Positions 1 to 7,581 of a DNA stretch of 19,031 nucleotides are shown in pieces (position 1 is the first letter of the stretch; the number at the start of each line of letters is the position of its first letter). The stretch covers positions 1 to 19,031 of the forward strand of contig CAZLZS010000012.1 of the NCBI GenBank assembly GCA_964564105.1. The letters are read 5' to 3'. Source of the DNA: JACOZG01 sp964564105. GTDB lineage: Bacteria; Patescibacteriota; Minisyncoccia; Phycocordibacterales; JACOZG01. The notes beneath the pieces are model-generated. The model worked only from the letters and a program-made list of their open reading frames with translations, did not search any database and was not told the origin of the DNA. A program made the translations under genes and the position numbers.

Positions 1-72
1 TGATCACGTCGATAGGCGTTAGGTGTAAGTTCCGTAAGGGATTGAGCCGAGACGTACTAATCCGCCCAGTCC
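1..72 (+). rRNA. rrl: 23S ribosomal RNA, 3' end (partial)
   Basis: The first bases match the conserved last part of bacterial 23S rRNA: a GATAGGC block, GTGTAAG, TTGAGCCGA and the terminal GTACTAAT. The rest of the gene lies left of the window. The exact 3' end is not visible; I place it about 20 nt after ACTAAT by analogy with other bacteria. The 5S gene follows about 40 nt later with no tRNA between. Confidence 0.92.
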
Positions 73-100
73 CATTGGGAAATTTGGAAATCACAAAATG

Positions 101-239
101 CTATCGAAGATTGCGAGTTGGTGGCTTAACGCGATGGGTCCACCCGATCACATTCCGAACTCGGCAGTTAAGCATCGTAGTGGCGATGGTACTCGTAAAC
201 GGGGAGAGTAGCTAGCCGCCAACTCCTAGTCTTTGATAG
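101..239 (+). other. Precursor processing stem enclosing 5S rRNA
   Basis: The 13 bases just before 5S (101-113, CTATCGAAGATTG) can pair along their whole length with the 13 bases just after it (228-239/240, TAGTCTTTGATAG) if G-U pairs are allowed. This extends 5S helix I to about 25 bp. It is probably the double-stranded substrate for 5S maturation, but the nuclease is not identifiable here. Confidence 0.65.
114..227 (+). rRNA. rrf: 5S ribosomal RNA
   Basis: This is a complete 5S rRNA of about 114 nt. Helix I is formed by GAGTTGGTGGCT (115-126) pairing perfectly with AGCCGCCAACTC (214-225). Between them are the conserved GGGTCCACCCGATCACATTCC-type loop, CCGAACTCGG and AGTTAAG, then GGGGAGAGTA. 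It is downstream of 23S rRNA in the usual order. End positions are uncertain by a few bases. Confidence 0.94.
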
Positions 240-240
240 A

Positions 241-312
241 ATCCCGTTAGAAGTCTAATCGCGCGGATATTTACAATCATTTAAGGACTACCATTTAAAC
301 TTCTAACGGGAT
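241..312 (+). repeat. Perfect 14-bp inverted repeat after 5S rRNA
   Basis: ATCCCGTTAGAAGT (241-254) is exactly complementary to 299-312, with a 44-nt A/T-rich loop. The octamer GATAGAAT also occurs at both outer edges (235-242 and 310-317). There is no T-run, so it is not an ordinary intrinsic terminator. It could be the end structure or a processing stem of the rRNA transcript. The right arm abuts the predicted -10 element of the next gene. Confidence 0.6.
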
Positions 313-317
313 AGAAT
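312..317 (+). promoter_or_regulatory. -10 element of predicted leaderless promoter for the gene at 324
   Basis: TAGAAT (5 of 6 consensus) ends 6 nt before the ATG at 324, so transcription would begin at or next to the A of ATG. No clear -35 is seen at the usual distance and there is no SD. The hexamer overlaps the end of the right arm of the 241-312 inverted repeat. The same geometry recurs at three other genes in the window. Confidence 0.45.
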
Positions 318-323
318 GACGGT

Positions 324-1103
324 ATGTCTGTTTGGAGCGCCAGACGCCAAATCACTTTTTTCTTTGTTTTAGTTTTGCTTTTTATAATCGCCGCGGCCGT
401 AGTTCTTTTCTGGTACTGGCCGCGGCCAAGCTGTCAGGATGGCCGGCAGAATCAAGATGAATCCGGCGTGGATTGCGGTGGTCCGCCAGTTGGCGGATGC
501 GCCGCGGTTTGCCAGTTTGAAGCGCGGCCGGTTCGGGTAATCTGGTCGCGGATCTTGCCGCTTGGCGCCGACATCTATGACGGAGCGGTCTTGGTGGATA
601 ATCCGAATGCCGATCTGGCGCTCACGGATTTGACTTACAGTTTGCGCGTCGTCGACGACGACAATCTTTTCATCACTCGAATGAGCGGTTCGCTGGCGTT
701 GGCGCCGCGAGAGGAATTCTTGATTTTCAAGACCGATATCAATGTCGGTCGCCGGCGTCCGGCGCGAGTCCTCGTTGACTTCAGCGGTCCGCCGCGCTGG
801 CGGCGGAGCACGGCGAAACCAGATCTCGCCGTCAGTGATCGTCAATTTACGCCCGGCCCGATACCGCTCCTCAAAGCCAAATTGACCAATCAGTCTCTGA
901 CGGCTTATCGAGGTCTGGAAGTCGCAGTTGTTTTGTCCGACGGCGAGCATAACGGTTTTGCCGCGAGTCAAACGGCGGTGGATGAACTGGCCCCGGGCGA
1001 AACACGAGAAATCAGTTTCAGCTGGCCGCGGCCGTTTCCAATCAGCGAACCCGCCTTTATCGATTTTTATCCTCATGTGGCGACTGCAAGCGTCATTGAT
1101 TAA
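324..1103 (+). CDS. CPR-type single-pass membrane protein with cysteine motif
   Basis: A 259-residue protein. Residues about 10-31 form one hydrophobic anchor, and the rest should be outside the membrane. Just after the anchor comes a cysteine-rich segment, C37-Q-D-G...GVD-C51-GG...C59...C63, of a kind I associate with Patescibacteria membrane proteins encoded near rodA. The remainder reads as two beta-sandwich-like modules (about 70-165 and 165-259), the second like a CARDB or adhesion-type domain (LTNQSLTAYRGLEV...ELAPGETREISFSW). No enzyme motif is seen. The gene overlaps rodA by 29 nt, which suggests co-transcription and perhaps a role in envelope or cell-shape functions. The start has a TAGAAT element 6 nt upstream and no SD. 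The molecular function is unknown. Confidence 0.82.
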   Translation: MSVWSARRQITFFFVLVLLFIIAAAVVLFWYWPRPSCQDGRQNQDESGVDCGGPPVGGCAAVCQFEARPVRVIWSRILPLGADIYDGAVLVDNPNADLALTDLTYSLRVVDDDNLFITRMSGSLALAPREEFLIFKTDINVGRRRPARVLVDFSGPPRWRRSTAKPDLAVSDRQFTPGPIPLLKAKLTNQSLTAYRGLEVAVVLSDGEHNGFAASQTAVDELAPGETREISFSWPRPFPISEPAFIDFYPHVATASVID

Positions 1104-2208
1104 ACAGGTTGATTGGTGGCTCACGGTCTCGCTCGCGGCTCTCGCCGGCGCCGGACTACTAACGATGCGCTCGTTTACCGGCGACAATTATTTTTTCACT
1201 CGCCAATTGATTTGGCTTGGATTGGGCTTTGGGCTGTTCTTCGTCCTCGGCCAAGTTGATTTCCGTTTCTTGCGCCGGAGCGGGCTCTTGGTGTTATTCT
1301 ACATTGTTTTGGCGGCCGTACTAGGTTGGCTCTTGCTTTTCGGCGAGACGATTAAGGGCGCGCGCGGTTGGATTAATCTCGGCCTCTTTTCCTTCCAGCC
1401 GGCCGATTTCATGAAGTTGGTCCTGATTTTGATTCTGGCTAAGTACTTTTCCCGGCGGCATATCGAGATCGCCCAAGTTCGCCACATCTTAATTTCCGGT
1501 CTCTACGCGCTCTTGCCCTTTGGGCTGATTTTACTGCAGCCGGATTTTGGCTCAGCGGTAATTGTGAGTGTCCTCTGGCTTGGTCTGGTTATCGTTTCCG
1601 GCGTCTCCAAAAAACATTTGTTTATGGTTATGACGCTCGGCTTGGCGGTTTTGGGCTTCCTCTGGTTTTCGCTTTTCACCCCAAATCAGAAAGCCAGAAT
1701 AATAACTTTTCTTTACCCCTTAACCGATATTCGCGGCGCCGGTTACAGTGCTTTTCAATCAACGATCGCTGTTGGTTCCGGCCAACTTCTGGGCAAGGGG
1801 GTGGGGTTTGGCACCCAGTCGCGATTGAATTTTTTGCCCGAGTACGAGACCGATTTCATTTTCGCCGCCTTTGCCGAAGAATGGGGCTTGGTCGGGGTGG
1901 CGATCTATTTTACCTTGTTTGGATTCGTGATTTGGCGGATCATGCAGACGTCGAGCCGCGGGGCGACAAATTTCGAGACGCTCTACGGTCTGGGTCTGGC
2001 GCTTTTTTTTATGAGCCATTTCTTTATTAATGTCGGCATGAATATAGGACTTTTGCCGGTGACTGGTTTGACCCTGCCCCTGACGAGTTACGGTGGCTCG
2101 CACCTCTTGGTCGAATTTATCGGGCTCGGAGTCTTGCAGGGCATGCGTCGTTATTCTTTAGTTGTCCACCGCGATGAATTGGCGAATGAATTCATCGGCG
2201 GAGTCTAG
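1075..2208 (+). CDS. rodA: RodA/FtsW/SpoVE family peptidoglycan glycosyltransferase
   Basis: This is a SEDS-family integral membrane protein of 377 residues with about ten hydrophobic segments. The family polymerises lipid II into peptidoglycan glycan strands together with a class B PBP. The signature is clear: GYSAFQSTIAVGSGQLLGKG, GTQSRLNFLPEYETDFIF, AEEWGLVG and, near the end, GLTLPLTSYGG. The reading frame stays open upstream to 928, but that part overlaps the preceding gene in another frame and does not look like RodA. I therefore start at ATG 1075; a TTG at 1096 is an alternative. Neither has an SD. The 29-nt overlap with the upstream gene points to translational coupling. RodA versus FtsW cannot be decided without phylogeny. 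Confidence 0.9.
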   Translation: MWRLQASLIKQVDWWLTVSLAALAGAGLLTMRSFTGDNYFFTRQLIWLGLGFGLFFVLGQVDFRFLRRSGLLVLFYIVLAAVLGWLLLFGETIKGARGWINLGLFSFQPADFMKLVLILILAKYFSRRHIEIAQVRHILISGLYALLPFGLILLQPDFGSAVIVSVLWLGLVIVSGVSKKHLFMVMTLGLAVLGFLWFSLFTPNQKARIITFLYPLTDIRGAGYSAFQSTIAVGSGQLLGKGVGFGTQSRLNFLPEYETDFIFAAFAEEWGLVGVAIYFTLFGFVIWRIMQTSSRGATNFETLYGLGLALFFMSHFFINVGMNIGLLPVTGLTLPLTSYGGSHLLVEFIGLGVLQGMRRYSLVVHRDELANEFIGGV

Positions 2209-2240
2209 CAAGTTTAAGTAACTTATTTTACCCCAGCCAT

Positions 2241-2266
2241 TGCCGCCAGCGCGGGAAGCGGCGGCA
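2241..2266. other. Stem-loop between convergent genes
   Basis: TGCCGCC (2241-2247) pairs with GGCGGCA (2260-2266) around a 12-nt loop. It lies between the ends of rodA (+) and the NDH-2-like gene (-). Neither strand has a T-run, so it is at best a weak or Rho-assisted transcript end. Confidence 0.3.
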
Positions 2267-2299
2267 GAGAGGAAGATTATGGCAATTTTATTCCTGCGC

Positions 2300-3553
2300 T
2301 TAATGAATAATGTTTTTATGATTGCCCGTTTGACCGCAAATCGGGCAATGGTCGGTGATTTTTTTGCCCGGTCGAAAGGCCAGCAGAGCTTGCCGGACCG
2401 GGAGAATTGACAGGAAATAGCGTAGGTCAGCCAGACGGCGGACAAGCCAGCCGAGCCGGCCCGAGATGATTACCGTTCCTATAATCGCCAGACCCCAGCC
2501 GCGGCCGATCGGTATGGCGTGAGATGGCTTTTTCGGTTGATATGTTTGAAGTGGTTTTTGTTCAGCTAAGCGAAGGATATTTTTGCCCGCCGACTGACCA
2601 TCACGGATAGCGGTTTGAGCCAGGCCGGTGAAGGGCGTGGCGGCGCCGTCGCCGATGACAAAGATTCGTTCTTGGTTTTTGACTCGCAGATATTCATCAA
2701 CGATGACTCGTCCGCGCTGGTCAAAAGTCAGTCCGGGAATTTTCTGGAAAAATGAGTTTGGTTTGACGCCGGCGGTCCAGATGACGGTTTCCGTTTTGGC
2801 CGAGAGGCCGCGCACCATGATTTGCTCGCCTTCTTCTTTGACGAGCGGGCGGTTGACGAAGATGTTGACGCCGAGGGCGCGGAGTCGGCCGGCGGCCAGT
2901 TCGGAGACTCGCTCGTTGAGAGTCGGAAGGATGCGGCCGGCGCCTTCAAAGAGGTCAATGGTGATCAAATTTTCCGCCACGCGGTAATACCGGGCCAGTT
3001 GCCTGAGGTACCCGGCCAATTCTCCGGCCAGTTCCACCCCGCTCGGCCCGGCGCCGACCACCACGAAGTGGAGGAGGCAGACCTTTTCCTCTGGCTTGGT
3101 CTCACCGCCGGCGCAACTCTTAAAGAGTGCCTGGATATGTTTCTCTAGCCGTAGAGCTTCTTGGATGGATTTAAAACCGAAAGAAAATTCGCGGAGCCCG
3201 GGAATCTCGAAGTAAGCGGTTTCCGATCCCAGAGCCAGGATCGCGTAGTCGTAGTCATAGCGCCGGCCAGAAAGACCACGAGCCGTTTGGATTAGCGGTT
3301 CTAATTCCGTAATTTCGTCTAACACGAAATTGACCGGTGCGCGCTGGAAAATCTTGGTGATTGGAATGCACACTTCGAGCGGCGACCGGCCAGTGACCAC
3401 GCGGTAGAGCGCCGGATAATACTCGAAATGCGGTTTATTAGAGATCAGGGTGATCTCGAGCTTTGACGATTCGGCTTTCGCCAGAGTGAGCGCCGTAGCG
3501 ATCCCGCCGAACCCGGCACCGACAATTAGCACCTTCGTTTTTGTTTGATTCAT
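2300..3553 (-). CDS. ndh: FAD-dependent NAD(P)H dehydrogenase, NDH-2-like, with CxxC/His tail
   Basis: A 417-residue flavoprotein of the type II NADH:quinone oxidoreductase / FAD-dependent pyridine nucleotide-disulphide oxidoreductase superfamily. The FAD-binding motif is VGAGFGG (residues 11-17), and the NADH-binding motif is VVGAGPSGVEL (about 165-175). The second FAD motif is FVIGDGAA, and YYPALY and VIWTAGV are typical. An amphipathic/hydrophobic C-terminal stretch (WGLAIIGTVIISGRLGWLVRR) probably binds the membrane. NDH-2 enzymes pass electrons from NADH to quinone without pumping protons. Unusual here is the very C-terminus, with C403, C406, H412 and H417 arranged CX2CX5HX4H, which resembles a metal site. 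The gene starts 4 nt after the CopB ATPase stop codon and is probably last in that operon. No SD is seen. The true acceptor could be something other than quinone. Confidence 0.82.
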   Translation of the reverse strand: MNQTKTKVLIVGAGFGGIATALTLAKAESSKLEITLISNKPHFEYYPALYRVVTGRSPLEVCIPITKIFQRAPVNFVLDEITELEPLIQTARGLSGRRYDYDYAILALGSETAYFEIPGLREFSFGFKSIQEALRLEKHIQALFKSCAGGETKPEEKVCLLHFVVVGAGPSGVELAGELAGYLRQLARYYRVAENLITIDLFEGAGRILPTLNERVSELAAGRLRALGVNIFVNRPLVKEEGEQIMVRGLSAKTETVIWTAGVKPNSFFQKIPGLTFDQRGRVIVDEYLRVKNQERIFVIGDGAATPFTGLAQTAIRDGQSAGKNILRLAEQKPLQTYQPKKPSHAIPIGRGWGLAIIGTVIISGRLGWLVRRLADLRYFLSILPVRQALLAFRPGKKITDHCPICGQTGNHKNIIH

Positions 3554-3557
3554 TTTG

Positions 3558-5663
3558 CTATATTCTACTCTTTTTCAGCCACGCCGCATTTATCGCTACG
3601 ATCACAGTGGAAATGGACATCAGTCCGGCCGCGAGCGCCGGCTGCAGGATGAGGCCGTATGTTGCCAGGGCCCCGGCCGCCAAGGGGATGGCGATAATGT
3701 TATAGCCGGTGGCCCAGAAAAGATTCTGAATCATCTTGCGATAGGTCAGTTGCGATAAGCGGATGATTTTCGGAATGTCGCGCGGGTCGTTGCGGACCAG
3801 GATAATGCCGGCCGATTCAATCGCCACATTGGTGCCGGCGCCGATGGCGATGCCGAGGTCGGCTTGCGCCAGAGCCGGCGCGTCATTAACGCCATCACCG
3901 ACCATGGCGACTTTTTGATTTTTCGCTTGGAGTAGTTTTACCTTGGCTGATTTTTGATCGGGTAAGACTTTGGCAAAATACTCATCGAGGCCGAGTTCGC
4001 CGGCCACCCATCGCGCCACCTCCTCACTGTCGCCAGTCAGCATAGCAGTTTTAATTCCCAGGGCGCGGAGCGAGCTGACGGCGGCTCGCGATTCGGCGCG
4101 AATCATATCAGCCAGAGCGATGACGCCGATCGCCTGATTCTGTCTGATGACGAAGATGACGGTTTTTCCTTGCTTTGATACTCTATTGCTTTTCTCTTCC
4201 AGATCACTAGCCAGACTTATTTTGTGATCTCGGAGCAGGGTGGAACTGCCAACAAAGACATCCGCGCCGTTGATTTTTGCCCGCGCTCCTTTGCCGGCCA
4301 GCCGTTCAAAATCGGTTACTGGCAGCAACTCAAGATTTTTATTTCGCGCTTCTTGGACTACAGCTTTAGCGATCGGATGTTCCGACTGGCTGTTGACCGA
4401 GGCGGCATACTGAAGGACAGTAGTTTCTGTGTCCGCGCCGGCGGTCATAATTTGGTCAAGGCCGAATTCTCCCTTGGTGAGTGTGCCGGTTTTATCAAAG
4501 AGCACGATATTGATATTGCGCGCCGCTTCCAGTGCCAAACGTTGTTTTACCAGAAAGCCGTTTCTGGCCGCTTTGGTCGTAGAGATGGACGCGACCAGAG
4601 GGATTGCCAGGCCGAGCGCGTGCGGACAGGCAATAACGAGCACCGCCACTAGGCGGCTGACGGCAAAAGCCGCGTCCGCGAATGCCAGCCAAGCGGCAAA
4701 GGTAGCGCCGCCGGCGACCACGGCGATAATCGTCAGATAGAAAGCCGCCCGGTCCGAGAGCATTTGCAGACGCGATTTGGAACTTTGGGCTTCGGCCACG
4801 AGGCGCATGACGCCAGCCAGAAAGGTCTCGTCGCCTATTTTAGTCACTGTTATCTTCAGGGCGCCGTCGCCGTTGGTGGTGCCGGCGATCACCACGTCGC
4901 CCGTTTTTTTTGGCACTGGCCTTGATTCTCCCGTGGCAATGGATTCGTTGACATCGGAAATTCCGCTTTTGACGACGCCGTCTGACGGGATTCTGCCGCC
5001 GGGTCTGACGAGCACCAGGTCGCTCTTTTTAAGTGCCGAAAGTGGGACAATTTCCGTTTTTTCATTTCTTTCCACTTCAGCTTGGTCCGGTAGCAGTTTT
5101 GTCAATTCTTTGAGGGCGCTCTGGGCGCCGGAAACCGCGCGCATTTCAAGCCAGTGTCCAAGAAGCATGATAGTAATCAACGTCGCCAATTCCCAGAACA
5201 GATTATCTCCGTCGATCAGGAAAATCGTCGCGATACTGTAAAGATACGCCGTCGAGATCGCCAGGGCGATGAGTGTCATCATTCCGGGAAGTTTTGCTTG
5301 TAGTTCCCGATAGGCCGAAGTAATGAACACCCAGCCTCCGTAGAAGAAGATGACGGAGGCAAGAACGAACGGTAGGTAGGCAGCGCCGGGGAACATCGGC
5401 GCTTGATAGTTGAGAAGTTTCTGAGCCACATCGGAATACGCCACGATCGGAATGGACAGGCTGAGGCTCACCCAGAACTTCGTTTTGAAGATGTTCATCG
5501 AGTGCCCCTTATGCTTGTCGTGCTCTGATTTTTTACTTTTGAACTTTGACTTTTTACTTTCTATCAGCTTCATTCCGCATTCCTGGCACAGTCCTGGTTT
5601 ATCAGAGACGACCGCTGTGTGCATTGGACAGATGTAAGTAATTTTTGTTGGCAATTTGCTCAT
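3558..5663 (-). CDS. copB: CopB-type copper-translocating P1B ATPase
   Basis: A 701-residue heavy-metal P-type ATPase that should export copper or silver across the membrane. It opens with a small metal-binding domain (YICPMH...CQECGMKLI; C12, H15, C26, C29), then a Lys/His-rich linker (SEHDKHKGH, about 46-54). The TGES actuator motif is at about 244-247. The transmembrane metal site is CPH (346-348), the signature of the CopB (P1B-3) subgroup rather than CPC of CopA. The phosphorylation motif is DKTGT (from D390), the HP motif is SEHP (about 427-430) and the hinge is GDGVNDAP. All catalytic residues are present. It lies downstream of a set of thiol-redox genes after a 237-nt gap, and the NDH-2-like gene follows by 4 nt. 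No SD is seen. Metal specificity is inferred from CPH only. Confidence 0.9.
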   Translation of the reverse strand: MSKLPTKITYICPMHTAVVSDKPGLCQECGMKLIESKKSKFKSKKSEHDKHKGHSMNIFKTKFWVSLSLSIPIVAYSDVAQKLLNYQAPMFPGAAYLPFVLASVIFFYGGWVFITSAYRELQAKLPGMMTLIALAISTAYLYSIATIFLIDGDNLFWELATLITIMLLGHWLEMRAVSGAQSALKELTKLLPDQAEVERNEKTEIVPLSALKKSDLVLVRPGGRIPSDGVVKSGISDVNESIATGESRPVPKKTGDVVIAGTTNGDGALKITVTKIGDETFLAGVMRLVAEAQSSKSRLQMLSDRAAFYLTIIAVVAGGATFAAWLAFADAAFAVSRLVAVLVIACPHALGLAIPLVASISTTKAARNGFLVKQRLALEAARNINIVLFDKTGTLTKGEFGLDQIMTAGADTETTVLQYAASVNSQSEHPIAKAVVQEARNKNLELLPVTDFERLAGKGARAKINGADVFVGSSTLLRDHKISLASDLEEKSNRVSKQGKTVIFVIRQNQAIGVIALADMIRAESRAAVSSLRALGIKTAMLTGDSEEVARWVAGELGLDEYFAKVLPDQKSAKVKLLQAKNQKVAMVGDGVNDAPALAQADLGIAIGAGTNVAIESAGIILVRNDPRDIPKIIRLSQLTYRKMIQNLFWATGYNIIAIPLAAGALATYGLILQPALAAGLMSISTVIVAINAAWLKKSRI

Positions 5664-5900
5664 GTTTATCTAAGATCGTTTGACCAAGTCGACCATTCGA
5701 AGGTCCGTTCTGGGACGCCGCCGACATTTACTATTTTGAGAGTGAGAATTCGTGGAGGCGATTCGAGTTGTTTGAATTTTAAAATTTCCTCGCGATGATG
5801 GCCGCCCGGCGTCTAGAGCAACGATAAAGTACCAGTAAGCGCTGAATTGGATGAGGGCGAACTCCCAGCCCGAAATTAAGCTGACGATAGATGAATTTTA
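5664..5900. other. Gap within the redox/copper operon, no supported gene
   Basis: These 237 bp are the only long gap inside the minus-strand block. On the minus strand one frame stays open for about 70 codons and ends with TAG at 5670-5672; it contains a hydrophobic patch (GWEFALIQFSAYWYFIVALD) but has no ATG, GTG or TTG at a sensible place. It may be a decayed small membrane-protein gene or leader sequence. No terminator was seen. A weak TAGATA lies 4 nt before the CopB start. Confidence 0.35.
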
Positions 5901-6659
5901 TCATACGCCGCAGCTCATCCCGCTCCCGCCGGCCGGCGGCGTGATTTGTGACAGGACGCGTTGGTAACCGGAAGCACTGGAATATTGAGGACCAAGGATC
6001 TCTGGCGCGCTTGCTTCCCTGCCGATAGTTTTTAGATATTCATCAATCGCCGCGTAGGCGTCCGGGAACCAAAGCCGGTTGGCGGTGAGCGCCGTTTGCC
6101 ACATTTCATTTTCGCTGACGCTCTTGGCCGCCAGCAGTTCTAGGAGTCCTAACATCGCCATACCGTGATTGCAGTCCGGGAAATAAGTGGAATTACCGCA
6201 GCACGGTCGGTAAATGTTTTTCGCCAGTTTTTCGACCAGAACTTGTTGTTCGGCGGTGAGAGTGACAAATTGATGTGCGCTGTAGTGATCCATCACGTTT
6301 CCTTTTGTGAGCGTCCAGCCGCCGGTAGAAGCGAATCGTTCTGCACCGCCGTAGCGGGGGTCCATCATCGGTCCGGTTTCCAGAATCGGATTTTTATTGG
6401 CCAGTCCAAAAGCCCATAAGAGATGTAGATCCGTTAATTTACTAGTGTCGACTTTAACTGGATCAATAACTCCAGTTTCGATGAGTCTATTCAAGATTTC
6501 CTCGCGGGGAATCGGCAAGCGGAGTTCTGGGTTTGACGGAACAGCAGTTAGAGCCAGAGAGGTGTCTGGCGGCGAGGGAGCGGTTGGCGCCGGCAGAAAT
6601 TTAAGAAGCAGGATTAACGCCGCGATCAAGATTAAGGTGTTTATTTTGTCTAGTTTCAT
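5901..6659 (-). CDS. Membrane-anchored protein with CCGNSTYFPDCNHG cysteine motif, unknown function
   Basis: A 252-residue protein. Residues about 8-22 are a hydrophobic anchor or uncleaved signal, followed by a Pro-rich linker, so the rest is likely outside the membrane. The central motif RPCCGNSTYFPDCNHG gives C153, C154, C163 and H165; a further cysteine is C250 in the C-terminal GMSCGV. The pattern recalls the PCYCGC-type secreted proteins of other bacteria, but I cannot claim homology. The cysteines and the copper/thiol-redox neighbours suggest metal binding or a redox-active thiol pair. The start ATG overlaps the stop of the thioredoxin-like gene as ATGA, so the two are translationally coupled. 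Function is unknown. Confidence 0.75.
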   Translation of the reverse strand: MKLDKINTLILIAALILLLKFLPAPTAPSPPDTSLALTAVPSNPELRLPIPREEILNRLIETGVIDPVKVDTSKLTDLHLLWAFGLANKNPILETGPMMDPRYGGAERFASTGGWTLTKGNVMDHYSAHQFVTLTAEQQVLVEKLAKNIYRPCCGNSTYFPDCNHGMAMLGLLELLAAKSVSENEMWQTALTANRLWFPDAYAAIDEYLKTIGREASAPEILGPQYSSASGYQRVLSQITPPAGGSGMSCGV

Positions 6660-7066
6660 ATTTTAATTTGCCATGATTTAATTGGGAAGGGGAGAGTGCA
6701 GTCGCTTAATTCAGCCAGCCGTTCTAGGCTCTGCCGGCCGGCGAGTTTCTGCCCGTCTGGCCCGCCTGCCGGCGAGGCAGGAAAAATCCAAGTCGGGTAA
6801 TTCTCGATTCCGGCCGCGAGGCACCGCTTTGGTTCCTCCGGACATTCGACATAATTGATGAACCGGAAGGCGGCGCCGAAGGCCGTTTTTTCCTCTTGGC
6901 AGTGCGGGCACCAGTTGGCGCCATACATCACGGCGCCGCGCGCGGCCAAGCATTGAGCGAAATCGGCGAGCGCGGCCGCGTCCTGGCCCTCTCGAGATGC
7001 CAAACGTAAAGCTAAAAGCGCAAAGCTCAAAATTACAACGAAAAGCAGTAAAATTTTTTTACTCAT
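6656..7066 (-). CDS. Membrane-anchored thioredoxin-like protein (CPHC)
   Basis: A protein of 136 residues. An N-terminal hydrophobic segment (about 5-20) anchors or exports it. The thioredoxin-fold active site is NWCPHC (C53, C56), preceded by VMYGA, and GIENYPTW carries the cis-proline of the fold. Additional cysteines (about 39, 74 and 80) resemble the thioredoxin-like domain found with VKOR-type oxidoreductases. It probably exchanges thiols outside the membrane using electrons from the CcdA-like protein encoded two genes earlier. The frame is open to a TTG at 7078, but I start at ATG 7066, which overlaps the end of the preceding gene by 8 nt (ATGAGTAA). The end overlaps the next gene by 4 nt. 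Function as a reductase rather than an oxidase is inferred from the CcdA neighbour. Confidence 0.85.
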   Translation of the reverse strand: MSKKILLLFVVILSFALLALRLASREGQDAAALADFAQCLAARGAVMYGANWCPHCQEEKTAFGAAFRFINYVECPEEPKRCLAAGIENYPTWIFPASPAGGPDGQKLAGRQSLERLAELSDCTLPFPIKSWQIKI

Positions 7067-7574
7067 CACAGCAATCAACTAATTTGTTAACGATATCTTT
7101 CAGGGTCCAGGGCTGTTCCGCCGCCGCCATTGTCTTGAAGGCCGCGGCGTCGACCACTTTCAAGCGCACGGCCCAGAAGAGAGCGTAAATTTCATGCGCT
7201 TGTTCGAAGACTTCTTCAGCTTCGGAACGTTTGTTGTCGCTCCAAAGTTTGGTGCCGACTTCCATTAGGCGCATAGTGGTGGCCAAGAGGTGCTTGCCGA
7301 TGCACCAGGTCTCACCCTCGTTTTTGTCCAGTAGTTTAGCTAAGAGTTTTTTGCGAATGGCGCGAGTCCGACCGAGTAGATCAAAGTAGTCAGCTTTGCC
7401 GGTTTTGCCGGCGGTGAAGAAGAAATGTTCTTCCAGACTGATTAAGTTCATTATGGCGATAGACAGATCTTCTTCGGTTGAGAGATCGGCCGTGCCAGAT
7501 TGCTTCATTTTTTCCACTCGCTTGGTCAGTTCCTGAATGTCAATTGTAATTTTTTCAACGACGTTTGTGTTCAT
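7059..7574 (-). CDS. Uncharacterised alpha-helical protein
   Basis: A 171-residue protein with no signal peptide or membrane segment, so probably cytoplasmic. It is rich in helix-forming residues throughout and looks like a helical bundle. The most distinctive stretch is GETWCIGKHLLATTMRLMEVG (about 87-107), and it ends DCCDE, giving C168 and C169 near the C-terminus. The conserved-looking W-C and the C-terminal CC pair could bind metal or take part in thiol chemistry. It starts 8 nt after the ccdA-like gene and overlaps the thioredoxin-like gene, so it is embedded in the redox operon. It does not resemble the copper regulators CsoR or CopY. Family not recognised. Confidence 0.7.
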   Translation of the reverse strand: MNTNVVEKITIDIQELTKRVEKMKQSGTADLSTEEDLSIAIMNLISLEEHFFFTAGKTGKADYFDLLGRTRAIRKKLLAKLLDKNEGETWCIGKHLLATTMRLMEVGTKLWSDNKRSEAEEVFEQAHEIYALFWAVRLKVVDAAAFKTMAAAEQPWTLKDIVNKLVDCCDE

Positions 7575-7581
7575 ATAGTGA

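Noticed and set aside
928..1074. 49-codon N-terminal extension of RodA
   Set aside because: It lies wholly inside the upstream gene and is basic and non-membrane, unlike RodA N-termini.
369..1187. 272-codon minus-strand frame
   Set aside because: It is antisense to the membrane-protein gene and the start of rodA, has Arg/Ala-rich shadow composition and no recognisable domain.
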